Source: an uncultured Lachnospiraceae bacterium (GTDB lineage Bacteria; Bacillota; Clostridia; Lachnospirales; Lachnospiraceae). Taken from it: 64,000 nucleotides of DNA. The position numbers and the translations under genes are program-made. Under the pieces are notes generated by a model. That model was not told where the DNA came from. It searched no databases and saw only the letters and a list, made by a program, of their open reading frames with translations. Below, one piece after another: positions 8,605 to 17,536 of this stretch (position 1 is the stretch's first letter; each line of letters starts with the position of its first letter). The stretch spans positions 1-64,000 of the forward strand of contig CAKRJH010000011.1 of NCBI GenBank assembly GCA_934351255.1, read 5' to 3'.

Positions 8605-9703
8605 ATGAGTAAATATATCCCTGGTAACCATAAACACCTTACCGCTTCCGACAGGCTTTACATAGAACGTGCCCTGAATGACTGTATTTCTTTCAAAGAG
8701 ATTGCACGACATCTCTGTAAAGATCCAAGCACGATATCCAAAGAAGTTCGTGCACATCGCCTGTCTGCAATGGATGTGACAAGGGGCATGTGCGCTGTAC
8801 CGTCCCTCATAAGTATCACTATGATGCACTCTTTGCAGATCGCAGATACCGGGAAACTCTCCGCGATTCCAGAGCCGGTCTCCATCTCTCCAAAAAGGAG
8901 CTCCATCGCATTGATGCTGTGGTTACCCCTCTGATCTGGCAGGGGCATTCCCCTTACCAGATTGTTGTAGAACATCCGGAACTTGGGCTTTCCGTCCGCT
9001 CCATCTATATATAGAGCTTACCGGCCGTAACATCGACTTGAAACGGAAAGTTAAATTCAAAGCCCGTAAATGCCATAAATCACAGATTACAGACCGGGAA
9101 GTGTTCCACGGCCAGCTGTACAGCGATTTCCAGCAACTTCCGCCTACACATGTGATTGAAATGGATACGGTAAAATCCTCCCGTGACTCAAAAAAATGTA
9201 TCTTGACATTCTATTTCCGGGATGAAAAGCTACTTCTCGCCTATCTTTTAAACCGGTGTACCAAAGGCGCTGTCCGTGCTGTCTTTGATCGGCTGGAAGA
9301 ACGGCTGGGTACGATAACCTTCAGCATCTTATTCGAAACAGTCCTGACTGACAGGGGCGGAGAGTTTGGAGACCCTAAAGCATTGGAAGCCGGCATGGAT
9401 GATTGCCGGCGTACCAGTATTTATTATTGCGATCCCATGCGTAGCGGGCAAAAGGGCGACATTGAAAATGTTCATACAAAACTGCGGGAAATACTCCCGA
9501 AAGGTACCAGTTTCGAGAACCTGACACAATGGGATTTAAATTTAATCGTAAATAACATCAACTCTGTTCCCAGACAAAGCCTGCTGGGACTCACTCAATA
9601 TCAGACTGCAAAAGAAAACTTTGATATGGATGTCCTGTTAGCACTTCAGCTCAAGCCGATTGATCCCGATAAAATCAATCTGACGCCTGAGCTGATCAAG
9701 TAA
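8605..9703 (+). pseudogene. IS30-family transposase, frameshifted
   Basis: An ATG at 8605 with an AAGGAG RBS starts MSKYIPGNHKHLTASDRLYI, followed by the HTH_38 helix-turn-helix (EIARHLCKDPSTISKEV). Near 8755 the frame shifts; the continuing frame reads CNGCDKGHVRCTVPHKYHY and ends at a stop at about 9015. The catalytic part resumes in the third frame from about 9038 to 9703, with DDE motifs VIEMDTV, LTDRGGEF and KGDIENVHTKL. All expected IS30 parts are present in order, but two frame disruptions and a stop make a functional protein unlikely without multiple recoding events. Confidence 0.85.
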
Positions 9704-9936
9704 CCTGTAAATTCAAGCAATGAATCTGCTGTCAGGCAACGAAGTTTTACATCTTCATAAAAAACGAATCCAGCGGGTAGAATTTAGTCCTGCATACGGC
9801 GATTCATACCGACTTGTTTGCCATACCCTTTTTTAGAATTTTTGCTTGAATCTAGTTATATTATAATCCATTCTTCTCTATTATGGTTCAAAAAATCAGC
9901 CTTTTTTAACGGGCGGTAGAATTTACTTCTGCACTG

Positions 9937-9953
9937 GAATTTACTTTTGCAAT
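9937..9953 (-). repeat. right terminal inverted repeat of the IS element
   Basis: 17 bp, exactly complementary to 8485-8501. It is immediately preceded by a direct copy of the related motif at 9919-9933. Confidence 0.85.
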
Positions 9954-9992
9954 TAAGCTTTTTTTACCTGCGGCCTTCGGCCCCTGCAAAAT

Positions 9993-11015
9993 TCATCGCT
10001 GTCCGATTTTCAGATTCGGAACCGCATTGAGATCCAGCCCATGTCTGGTGCCATGCATAAACTCATAATACCCCTGCACTGCAATCATCGCCGCATTGTC
10101 TGTGCAATATACCGGAGATGGATAACACAGCCCGATCCCTGCCTGGTCGCACTGCTCCTGCATCGCCGCACGAAGCGCTGAATTAGCCGCCACTCCCCCG
10201 GCTACTGCAATTCTCTTCTCTCCCAGTTTCTTTGCCGCCGCAACTGCTCTTCCCACCAGCACATCCACTACAGCCTGCTGGAACGAAGCCGCCACATCGG
10301 CCTGACAGACTTTGATCCCTTTCATTTCACAGCCATTCAGATAGTTCAAGACAGCAGACTTCACCCCGGAAAAGCTGAAATCAAATTCGGAGCCGGCGAT
10401 CTTTGCCCTCGGAAATTCGATGGCGTGCGGATTCCCCTCTTTGGCCACACGATCTATCTTTGGGCCTCCCGGATAGCCCAGTCCGATAGCCCTGGCCACC
10501 TTGTCAAATGCCTCACCGGCCGCATCGTCATGGGTACATCCTATGATCTCAAACTCATGATAATCCTTCACCCGGACCAGATGCGTATGCCCGCCGGATA
10601 CCACCAGACATAAAAATGGCGGTTCCAAGTCTGGATGTTCTATATAATTAGCCGCAATGTGCCCTTCGATATGGTGCACTCCAACCAATGGTTTTCCTGC
10701 GCCGTATGCAAGTGCCTTGGCAGTACCCACTCCGACCAGCAGCGCCCCCACCAGTCCCGGACCATATGTCACGCAGACTGCATCCACATCCTGCAAGGCA
10801 ACTTCCGCATCTGTCAATGCCTGCTCGATCACTTGGTTTATCCGCTCCACATGTTTTCTGGACGCGATCTCCGGCACCACCCCTCCGTACAATGTATGAA
10901 TATCTATCTGAGATGAGATCACATTGGACAGTACTTCTCTGCCGCCGCGCACCACCGATGCAGCGGTCTCATCACACGAACTCTCAATCCCCAGCGTCAG
11001 TATCTCTTTTGACAT
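9993..11015 (-). CDS. tsaD: tRNA N6-threonylcarbamoyladenosine (t6A) transferase TsaD
   Basis: A 340-residue protein of the Kae1/YgjD family that transfers the threonylcarbamoyl group onto A37 of ANN-reading tRNAs, with TsaB and TsaE. It shows [11 protein letters not shown] at the N-terminus, the metal-binding motif [12 protein letters not shown], and [10 protein letters not shown] chose the ATG at 11015 (MSKEILTLG) because AGGGAG lies 6 nt upstream; the longer frame from 11036 adds seven residues with no support. It is the last gene of the tsaE-tsaB-rimI-rnz-tsaD set, all on the minus strand. Confidence 0.97.
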   Translation of the reverse strand: MSKEILTLGIESSCDETAASVVRGGREVLSNVISSQIDIHTLYGGVVPEIASRKHVERINQVIEQALTDAEVALQDVDAVCVTYGPGLVGALLVGVGTAKALAYGAGKPLVGVHHIEGHIAANYIEHPDLEPPFLCLVVSGGHTHLVRVKDYHEFEIIGCTHDDAAGEAFDKVARAIGLGYPGGPKIDRVAKEGNPHAIEFPRAKIAGSEFDFSFSGVKSAVLNYLNGCEMKGIKVCQADVAASFQQAVVDVLVGRAVAAAKKLGEKRIAVAGGVAANSALRAAMQEQCDQAGIGLCYPSPVYCTDNAAMIAVQGYYEFMHGTRHGLDLNAVPNLKIGQR

Positions 11016-11048
11016 GGTAATCTCCCTTTCTTGCATATTAAATCGTCA

Positions 11049-11963
11049 TTATTCATCCTGATCAAAATCCAGTTCCACGCTCCGACCGTCTTTGGCCGCC
11101 ACAGCATTCGGGAAAATCTTCTTAACATCCCTCATATAATTTTCCGGATGCAGCATCGACGGGCTGTAATGGGTCAGCCACAATTCCATGGCTCCCGCCT
11201 CGGCCGCCACCTTCGCGGCCTCAGTCATCATCATGTGTTTGTTCTCGAGGGCCTTGGCCTGCTTCTCTTTCTCCCCGTACATACCCTCGCAGATCAGAAG
11301 GTCTGAACCGGACGCACAATCCACCAGCCCCTGTGTCGGTCTGGTATCCGTACAATATGTCACCTTGATTCCTTTTCGGGGAGGTCCGATCACCATGTCC
11401 GGTGTATATACTGTCCCTTCATCCTGAATCGTCTCCCCTTTCTGCAGACGACTCCAGAATTTGAGAGGCACCTGATTCTGCTTTGCCCGCTCCGGATAAA
11501 ATCTTCCTCCGCGCTTGATCTCAATGCTGTACCCGTAACAGGTCACACTGTGGTTCACCTTGAATGCCCGGATACAGTATCCATTGATCTCCAGATCCTG
11601 GCATGGCTGTGACAGTTCAATAAAACGGATCGGAAAGGGCAGTCCCGGCGCGATCACACGCAGAGAATTCACAACCTTTTCCAGTCCCCGCGGTCCGATC
11701 ATCGTCACCGGCTCGCGGCGGTCAGAATTGCCCATCGAGAGCAGCAGCCCCGGCAGGCCGCTGATATGATCTCCATGATAATGTGTAAAACAGATCGTAT
11801 CGATTGCATGAACGCTCCATCCGCGTTCACGGATTGCCACCTGCGTCCCTTCTCCGCAGTCAATGAGCAGACTGCTGCCTTCATATCTGGTCATAAGAGC
11901 CGTCAGCCATCTTCCCGACAGGGGCATCATGCCGCTGGTTCCCAGTAAACATACATCTAACAT
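11049..11963 (-). CDS. rnz: ribonuclease Z
   Basis: A 304-residue metallo-beta-lactamase-fold endonuclease that cleaves the 3' trailer of pre-tRNAs. The zinc motif is FTHYHGDHISGLPGLL; a second His motif lies near the C-terminus (LWLTHYSPSM). Length matches the family (about 305). Its position within the t6A operon links tRNA 3' processing with tRNA modification. The nearby tRNA-Trp gene of this window lacks an encoded CCA, the class of tRNA that needs RNase Z. Confidence 0.95.
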   Translation of the reverse strand: MLDVCLLGTSGMMPLSGRWLTALMTRYEGSSLLIDCGEGTQVAIRERGWSVHAIDTICFTHYHGDHISGLPGLLLSMGNSDRREPVTMIGPRGLEKVVNSLRVIAPGLPFPIRFIELSQPCQDLEINGYCIRAFKVNHSVTCYGYSIEIKRGGRFYPERAKQNQVPLKFWSRLQKGETIQDEGTVYTPDMVIGPPRKGIKVTYCTDTRPTQGLVDCASGSDLLICEGMYGEKEKQAKALENKHMMMTEAAKVAAEAGAMELWLTHYSPSMLHPENYMRDVKKIFPNAVAAKDGRSVELDFDQDE

Positions 11964-11966
11964 CTC

Positions 11967-12413
11967 TTACCTCATTTCTACGGTCAGATCTTTTTCCAAA
12001 ATCAGGGCATCTTCCACCGGATCCTGATAATAGTTCTTTCGTATATGGATCTTTTGAAATCCAAATTTGTCATACAATGCGATGGCAGGTACATTACCTG
12101 CGCGCACCTCCAACAGCATATGCTGCGCTCCACGCTCACATACAGCCTTCACTCCCGCATCCAGTAATCCGGCTCCGCTCCCCCGCTGCCGGTTCTCCCG
12201 GTCCACAGCGATCTGGCATAATTCTGCGGTCTCATAGCTGATCAGTAGGATACAATATCCCACTATCCGCTCCTCTTCTTCACGAATCAGGCAGATATAA
12301 TCCTCGTTATCCACTGCTTCTTCCAGACTTCGTCTCGACCACAGACCGGAAAAGCTGACTTCCTGGATCTGATATACCCTGTCTACATCTCCTCGCTGCA
12401 TCTGCCGGATCAT
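11967..12413 (-). CDS. rimI: ribosomal-protein-alanine N-acetyltransferase RimI
   Basis: A 148-residue GNAT acetyltransferase. The acetyl-CoA loop reads VDRENRQRGSGAGLLDAG, and the C-terminal NVPAIALYDKFGFQKIHIRK is typical of RimI. The known role is N-terminal acetylation of ribosomal protein S18 or related proteins. The start overlaps the end of tsaB by 4 nt, and rnz follows after 3 nt, so it is firmly in the operon. Confidence 0.93.
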   Translation of the reverse strand: MIRQMQRGDVDRVYQIQEVSFSGLWSRRSLEEAVDNEDYICLIREEEERIVGYCILLISYETAELCQIAVDRENRQRGSGAGLLDAGVKAVCERGAQHMLLEVRAGNVPAIALYDKFGFQKIHIRKNYYQDPVEDALILEKDLTVEMR

Positions 12414-13141
12414 TTCTGTGCCATCCTCTGCGCTCTCTCCCTCTCTGCCTGGGACTGGCGCAGATAGATCGGTGCATGTTCCCGGGCCGGCACTGCCTTT
12501 CCCTGACCATAATAAACAGCTCCCAACACTGCCACACCGTCCGCACTCTGTCTGGACCGGTGCGGTGGCGCAAAATCAAAAGAGATCCCCCTCTCAGTAA
12601 AAAAGGCGGCGATTCGCTCTTTCTGAACCGGAACGCCGTCTCCCAGAAAATGAACGGTTTCACCCAGTTCTTCCAACTTGACCAACAGGTCATCCATTGC
12701 AACCGCTTCATTGTCCAGAACAGATTCCAGAATCTGGGTATGATCCTGATTCCCACGGATCCGGTAAACTCCGGCATACACCTGATTTCTTCTGGCATCC
12801 ATGATCGGACAGACCACTCCGTCGCACACACCGTAGCCAACCGCCAGTGCATCCAGCGTTGGAACCGGTACGATCGGAACATCCAGGGCTTGTGCAAGTC
12901 CCTTTGCAGTAGAAGAACCGATCCGAAGTCCGGTAAAGGATCCCGGGCCGGCAGACACCGCAATAGCATCCAGATCGTTCCATGCAAAATCTGCCATCCG
13001 GCGGACATCCTCCACCAGCGGGAGTAATGTCTGTGAATGGGTCAGATGGTTATTGACGGTAGCAAGAGCTGTGATCGTATCGTCCTGTAAAAGGGCAGCC
13101 GATGCCACCAGGCCCGAACTTTCGATTCCCAATATATTCAT
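12410..13141 (-). CDS. tsaB: t6A modification complex protein TsaB
   Basis: A 243-residue ASKHA-fold protein, the inactive partner and dimer platform of TsaD. It starts MNILGIESSGLVASAALLQD and carries AVSAGPGSFTGLRIGSSTAKG, the family signature. Overlaps of 4 nt with tsaE upstream and rimI downstream indicate translational coupling. Confidence 0.95.
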   Translation of the reverse strand: MNILGIESSGLVASAALLQDDTITALATVNNHLTHSQTLLPLVEDVRRMADFAWNDLDAIAVSAGPGSFTGLRIGSSTAKGLAQALDVPIVPVPTLDALAVGYGVCDGVVCPIMDARRNQVYAGVYRIRGNQDHTQILESVLDNEAVAMDDLLVKLEELGETVHFLGDGVPVQKERIAAFFTERGISFDFAPPHRSRQSADGVAVLGAVYYGQGKAVPAREHAPIYLRQSQAERERAQRMAQK

Positions 13142-13593
13142 ACCGCAATCTCCTCCATTCCTTCTATCGTAATACGCCGGTAATCAAATCCTTTATCCAG
13201 ACATTTCTCAATGGTTACACTGACCGCATCCTCCGGCAGGATCTCCCGGATCAGACTGGCCCACTCGACCAGCGTCACACCCTGTCCATAAAAATACTCC
13301 TCGTATCCGATCTCGTACATCTCTTCCACATCTGCAATGCGGTACACATCAAAATGATACAGAGGCAGCCGCCCCTGTTCATATGTTTTTACTATATTAA
13401 AGGTAGGACTGCTGATTGGCTCTGTGATCCCAAGGCCATCTCCAAGTCCTTTTGTAAATACCGTCTTTCCGACACCGAGATCCCCGTGAAGCAGGATCAC
13501 CATGCCGGGCCGGCATCTGGCGGCAATCTGCTGCCCGATCCGATAGGTATCTTTCTCGCTGTAACTTTCAATGATTTGTTTGTGTTTCATCAT
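13138..13593 (-). CDS. tsaE: t6A modification complex ATPase TsaE
   Basis: A 151-residue P-loop ATPase. Walker A is LLHGDLGVGKTVFTKG, followed by ISSPTFNIVKTYE and LYHFDVYRI, all TsaE hallmarks. It supplies ATP hydrolysis to the TsaB-TsaD complex. It is the first gene of the operon. The frame opens with two adjacent ATG codons; the second (13590) has the better RBS spacing. Confidence 0.95.
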   Translation of the reverse strand: MMKHKQIIESYSEKDTYRIGQQIAARCRPGMVILLHGDLGVGKTVFTKGLGDGLGITEPISSPTFNIVKTYEQGRLPLYHFDVYRIADVEEMYEIGYEEYFYGQGVTLVEWASLIREILPEDAVSVTIEKCLDKGFDYRRITIEGMEEIAV

Positions 13594-13621
13594 GTTCCTG
13601 CTCTTTCTATCCAGTTACCGG

Positions 13622-14113
13622 CTACTTTCTGGCCAGCATCATCCACTTCTTCATGTCCTCCGCCATCGCTTTCATGGAACTGCTGCAGGCATCCGCCGGG
13701 AAAATAAATCCTCTCACAGGTCCGACATACAGATAGATCCTCTTGCCGGTCAGAACGACCTTGCTGATCTCATCCCATTTGACCACTGCCTGTTCCTCTC
13801 CCTGTGAGATTGTCACAGCCTCTGCATCTATGCTGTAATGCAGGGTTCCCTTGATCTGCTTGTTGCGTTTTTCCTGTCGGCGGGACTTACTGTAAAGCAT
13901 CAGTGGCTGCACGATCGTAAACAATACACCGATCACAGCCAGAGCGACTCTGGAAGAAGTCGGAAGTTCTGCATATTTGACCGCAAGTGTCACCAGGGCA
14001 CCTACACTCACCACGATCCCCAGAATACCGGAAGGAGCCGCATACGTGTGGTGCATAGAAAACGCAAACAGATCCTGTGCAGTCAACTCCACGTCCATCT
14101 CATATCTCTTCAT
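13622..14113 (-). CDS. YcxB-like membrane protein
   Basis: A 163-residue protein with two transmembrane helices (about residues 30-48 and 53-72) after a short beta segment (YEMDVELTAQDLFAFSMHHT), then a soluble beta domain (AVVKWDEISKVVLTGKRIYLY, IFPADACSS) typical of YcxB-type C-terminal domains. I use the ATG at 14113, with AGGAGAGG upstream; the open frame extends 50 residues further but that part looks non-coding and overlaps the divergent gene. Function unknown. It lies just upstream of tsaE and could be co-transcribed. Confidence 0.75.
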   Translation of the reverse strand: MKRYEMDVELTAQDLFAFSMHHTYAAPSGILGIVVSVGALVTLAVKYAELPTSSRVALAVIGVLFTIVQPLMLYSKSRRQEKRNKQIKGTLHYSIDAEAVTISQGEEQAVVKWDEISKVVLTGKRIYLYVGPVRGFIFPADACSSSMKAMAEDMKKWMMLARK

Positions 14114-14249
14114 CGCAATCCATCCTCTCCTGCTGTATTTATAATCCTGTATAAATCTTTCCCTATTATAACAGATGAATGTAAAAAAACAATAAATAAT
14201 AGTACAAACGCGCCCAAATATGTTACTCTTAACAGGAGGAGGTAACTGA

Positions 14250-16115
14250 ATGGTATTTGACAAAGATGTATTGGAACAACAGATTTACGAACAGATCGAT
14301 TACGAACGGCTGGAGGATCTCAGCGAACATTTGAAACATGAAATTGAGACGATCTTCAACTCCTGCGGTTTGTATTTTCGTATCTTTTACCGCATAAAGA
14401 CACCGGAGTCTATCGCCGCCAAGATCATGCAGCGCGGATACGGCACCGAAGAAAACCCACGCAAGCTCCAGGATCTGATCGGATTCCGTGTTGTATTGTA
14501 CTATCATGACGATCTCAAGATCTGCCGCGACGTGGTGGAAAGCACTTTTCAGATGATCGACACCTGGTCGACATTTGACTTTAATCCCAATGAATTCAAA
14601 GCCACCAAGATCAACGGTGTATTCCGTTTTCCGGAAGAATATTTCCAGTTTTACACCAAGGATCTGTGGACACTGCCCATTGACACGACCTTTGAGATCC
14701 AGTTCCGCACCATGTTCTTCGAGGGCTGGCACGAGATTGAACACGATATGCGCTACAAGAGCCGCCTGACCGACGAGGAATTCTGGCAGGGCAGTGCTGA
14801 ACTCGCCCGTACCCTGAACTGTGTGCTGGCCAACCTCGAGCTCAGCGACTGGTCTATGGTCAAGCTGTTTGAAGAACTTGGATACAATCATTACAAGAAT
14901 AAAAACTGGCCGCTGATGCTCAAGAGCCATTTCCGGATCCGCATTGTGGAGGAGGAACCGTTAGATTCCCGCATCATCAAACTGTTTGATGAGAACCACC
15001 CGCTGGCCAAGGCATTTTACAAATGCTCCCGCCACAGCCTGATCCAGGATCTGCTCAAGGGCGATCAGCCTTACGTCAACTACAACCTGATCGTCAAGCT
15101 GATCAACGAAAACACGATCCATGATCCCACATTGCAGGAGATCTGTCAGGATATCTCCCTGCCAAAAAAGATGCAGCGCAAGGACAAGATCGTCCTGACA
15201 CCTCTGCTGGAACAGACACTCTTTCAGCTGACCGCACCTCTGCTGCACAAGGAGACCAGAGAACTAACCTCGGAATTTGCCAGTGCCGCTGCTACGCTGT
15301 ACCGCTGGTGCCGTTATAAGATCGGAAGTGTGTTCACGGACATGCCGGAGAACACTTCTCCATACGATGGCAATATCCCGGGATACTTTGTTCATATCGA
15401 CCACCGCGCAGAACAGATGTATTTTACCATGAAGGTCCGCCACATTGATTATGAACTTCCCGGAACAACCTGGGAGGTAAGTGCCTTTCTGGCGCCACAG
15501 CCCGATGGAAAGATCCTGTTTTCTACCAAGACCAAGCGTTTCTCGCCGGAACACACCGTGCAGAAGACTTCCTTTAGCAAGCCTTCTTTCCTGACGGATC
15601 TGTCGACCAAAGTCGGGATCACAGATGTCTGCCGCCTTGGCACCAAGGCTCAGATCATTGAAACTCTGGACGATTACGAAGATTTTGTCTCTCTGATGCA
15701 GGACAAAAACAGGACCCTTCCGCTGGTCCTGATCCAGCAGTCCTCCGAGGCGATATCCAAAAGCATAGAGAGCGACTCCGACCGCACCGGCTACGACATG
15801 GACACCTTTACGATCAACGGAACCAGACTGGCCAAGGTCGTGGGTTTGTACTGTCATGTCTACATGATGGACCACGAATTTCTGGACACATGGAAACAGC
15901 TCCATGATCTCACCACGGAGCAGGCTGACGGATGTATTATGATCTACTGGCCTTCCTCCTCCGGGCGGGAACCGGAGCTGTATACTCAGAAAACGGTATC
16001 AGATTCCCAGTTTGATTTCAACCGCGCCGCGTACAAATCCGGCCAGGTTTATGAGAAGGCATTCCGCCACAAACTGGTACAGCGTATCAAAACAGACAAC
16101 ACTATTTTAAAATAA
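14250..16115 (+). CDS. large RelA/SpoT-fold protein with degenerate synthetase motif and extra C-terminal region
   Basis: A 621-residue cytoplasmic protein with an AGGAGG RBS. Residues about 25-180 have the (p)ppGpp synthetase fold: YRIKTPESIAAKI (ATP-site RxK..S..K), KLQDLIGFRVVLYYHDDL (metal Asp), and FEIQFRTMFFEGWHEIEHDM. The motif GYRSxH, which holds the GTP/GDP acceptor, is absent; the equivalent place reads INGVFRFPEEY. There is no HD hydrolase, TGS or ACT domain. Residues about 190-621 are not a family I can name; near 500-590 they show LPLVLIQQSS, VVGLYCHVYMMD and GCIMIYWPSSS, which recalls a domain of uncharacterised multi-domain proteins, but this is a weak memory-based match. A canonical small synthetase in the same window (43366-43992) serves as contrast. 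Alarmone synthesis is doubtful; nucleotide binding or a divergent transferase is possible. Confidence 0.8.
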   Translation: MVFDKDVLEQQIYEQIDYERLEDLSEHLKHEIETIFNSCGLYFRIFYRIKTPESIAAKIMQRGYGTEENPRKLQDLIGFRVVLYYHDDLKICRDVVESTFQMIDTWSTFDFNPNEFKATKINGVFRFPEEYFQFYTKDLWTLPIDTTFEIQFRTMFFEGWHEIEHDMRYKSRLTDEEFWQGSAELARTLNCVLANLELSDWSMVKLFEELGYNHYKNKNWPLMLKSHFRIRIVEEEPLDSRIIKLFDENHPLAKAFYKCSRHSLIQDLLKGDQPYVNYNLIVKLINENTIHDPTLQEICQDISLPKKMQRKDKIVLTPLLEQTLFQLTAPLLHKETRELTSEFASAAATLYRWCRYKIGSVFTDMPENTSPYDGNIPGYFVHIDHRAEQMYFTMKVRHIDYELPGTTWEVSAFLAPQPDGKILFSTKTKRFSPEHTVQKTSFSKPSFLTDLSTKVGITDVCRLGTKAQIIETLDDYEDFVSLMQDKNRTLPLVLIQQSSEAISKSIESDSDRTGYDMDTFTINGTRLAKVVGLYCHVYMMDHEFLDTWKQLHDLTTEQADGCIMIYWPSSSGREPELYTQKTVSDSQFDFNRAAYKSGQVYEKAFRHKLVQRIKTDNTILK

Positions 16116-17370
16116 CCGTACATTTTCTTTTATGAACCTGACTGCCACTGCGTCGAAGCACCTTGGCAGTCAGTTTTTTTGAGGTACGCTGTGCACTGAG
16201 GATCTCATGCATGGACTGCACATCAGTCACACTCTGTCCGGCAAGTTCTACCAGAATATCACCCACTCTGAGTCCTCCATCAAATGCCGGTGAATTGGAA
16301 ACTATTTCTTCAACGTAGACGCCCTGTCCATAGCGCAGATTGGAATAGTCACTTCCGATCACCCCGAGATACGGCTGAGTGCGCCCCTTTTTCATCGCAT
16401 CAATCTCATCGATCAGCACATCCAGACGCAAAAATGCACACTCTTCCTTGCCGGTCCGCGAGACATGGCTCTGATCGATCACGCCCAGGATGTTCCCCTC
16501 CAGATCCACTGCGAATCCACAGCTTTGCTCGGACCACGCAATGTCCGTGCTGCACATCTGAAGCTGCATATCCTCCACCGCAACCCGGATATCATCCTGT
16601 ACCACACTTCCGAGCCGCACTCCGTGCGCGATTCCCTGCGGGCATCCGATCAGAATAACCGACAATCCTTTTTCCATCTTCTCCCGGCCGACAAAAGATG
16701 CAATATGCAACAGATCCCTGGAGCCGTCATTTACCTCTTCGCGGGCCACTGCCACCACGCAGAGCCCCATTCCTTCCCCGTATCCGCACAGCGATGCTTT
16801 CGCCTCGGTATTTCCCGGAAAACGAACCGTGATCTTCGAGGTATCTCCCTCAGAATACGGACTTAATATGTAGTAATTCTGATCGTCCTGGTCAAAGAGG
16901 ATCCCCCACTGTGTCGCAGTCCCTTTCTCCGAAGAGACATCCGCATCCTCCAGCCAGGTGTGATTGTATTTTCCATAGGCCACCTGCACCAGAAAACTCT
17001 CACAGCGCTCTCCCACTTTGGCCGCTGCCTCCTGCACCTTCTGGTACCCGGCAAGAACCTCCCTGACCTCCCGGTCATCGATCTCAACCGAAGCAAGTGT
17101 GGACTGCGGCGTAGGCTGTGCAGTCTGTGTCTGATACACCGGTGTAGAAACGACACTGCTTCCCCGGGACTGTCTCTGTTCCAGCCAGTCGATTGCCACA
17201 GAAAACACCACACCAAACACAACACCGGCCACGCTGGCCATCACCACCAGCCTCAGCAGATGCAGCAAATATTTTTTTCTCTTATAATCCCGATTTGGAC
17301 GGATCTGTTCTTCAATAAACCGATACCGTTCCTCCTGAACCCTTTTTTCTTCCCGATTCCGTTTCTTCAT
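16102..17370 (-). CDS. membrane-anchored HtrA-like protein with PDZ domain and degenerate protease site
   Basis: About 422 residues. A charged cytoplasmic N-terminus, one transmembrane helix (about 42-66), a Ser/Thr/Gln-rich linker, a trypsin-like region, and a PDZ domain (about 330-415: PYLGVIGSDYS, NSPAFDGGLRVGDILVELAG). The HtrA fold is recognisable but the triad is eroded: the His position reads YYILSPYSEG, the Asp position GMGLCVVAVA, and the Ser loop SEQSCGFAVD in place of GNSGGPLV. Only the Ser might remain. It is probably a non-catalytic sensor or chaperone at the membrane. Three ATG codons occur in tandem; the third (17370) has the best spacing to GGAG. Its 3' end overlaps that of the RelA-like gene by 14 nt. 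Confidence 0.8.
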   Translation of the reverse strand: MKKRNREEKRVQEERYRFIEEQIRPNRDYKRKKYLLHLLRLVVMASVAGVVFGVVFSVAIDWLEQRQSRGSSVVSTPVYQTQTAQPTPQSTLASVEIDDREVREVLAGYQKVQEAAAKVGERCESFLVQVAYGKYNHTWLEDADVSSEKGTATQWGILFDQDDQNYYILSPYSEGDTSKITVRFPGNTEAKASLCGYGEGMGLCVVAVAREEVNDGSRDLLHIASFVGREKMEKGLSVILIGCPQGIAHGVRLGSVVQDDIRVAVEDMQLQMCSTDIAWSEQSCGFAVDLEGNILGVIDQSHVSRTGKEECAFLRLDVLIDEIDAMKKGRTQPYLGVIGSDYSNLRYGQGVYVEEIVSNSPAFDGGLRVGDILVELAGQSVTDVQSMHEILSAQRTSKKLTAKVLRRSGSQVHKRKCTVILK

Positions 17371-17536
17371 CATCATTCTCCTTTGAAGAATTCCATAACT
17401 GATATTATTTTACCAAAAAAATATGAATAGACCATGAATAAGATGTGAACTTTATCCGCGTTTCTATTGCGGCTTGTCGGCTACATGTTGTATGATATAT
17501 GATGGATAGATATTGATAGAAAGGATTTTCTGGATT

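Larger units (their letters stand above)
8485..9953 (+). mobile_element. IS30-family insertion sequence, inactivated
   Basis: A 1469-bp element bounded by perfect 17-bp inverted repeats (ATTGCAAAAGTAAATTC at 8485-8501 and its complement at 9937-9953). It is flanked by a direct TAA at 8482-8484 and 9954-9956, which fits the 2-3 bp target duplication of IS30-type elements. Inside is a DDE transposase in three broken frames. Several further copies of the end motif lie just inside both ends. The element sits between the agr-type block and the tsa operon. Confidence 0.85.

Noticed and set aside
9960..9995. GC-rich inverted repeat after tsaD as a terminator
   Set aside because: On the strand of tsaD the hairpin is followed by A residues, not T residues, so it does not fit intrinsic termination.
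12307..13008. 233-residue minus-strand frame overlapping tsaB
   Set aside because: It lies in another frame of tsaB, which has all family motifs; composition (Trp, Cys, Arg-rich) is typical of a shadow frame.
14229..14930. 233-residue minus-strand frame within the RelA-like gene
   Set aside because: Antisense to the conserved RelA/SpoT motifs; no start signal or recognisable domain.
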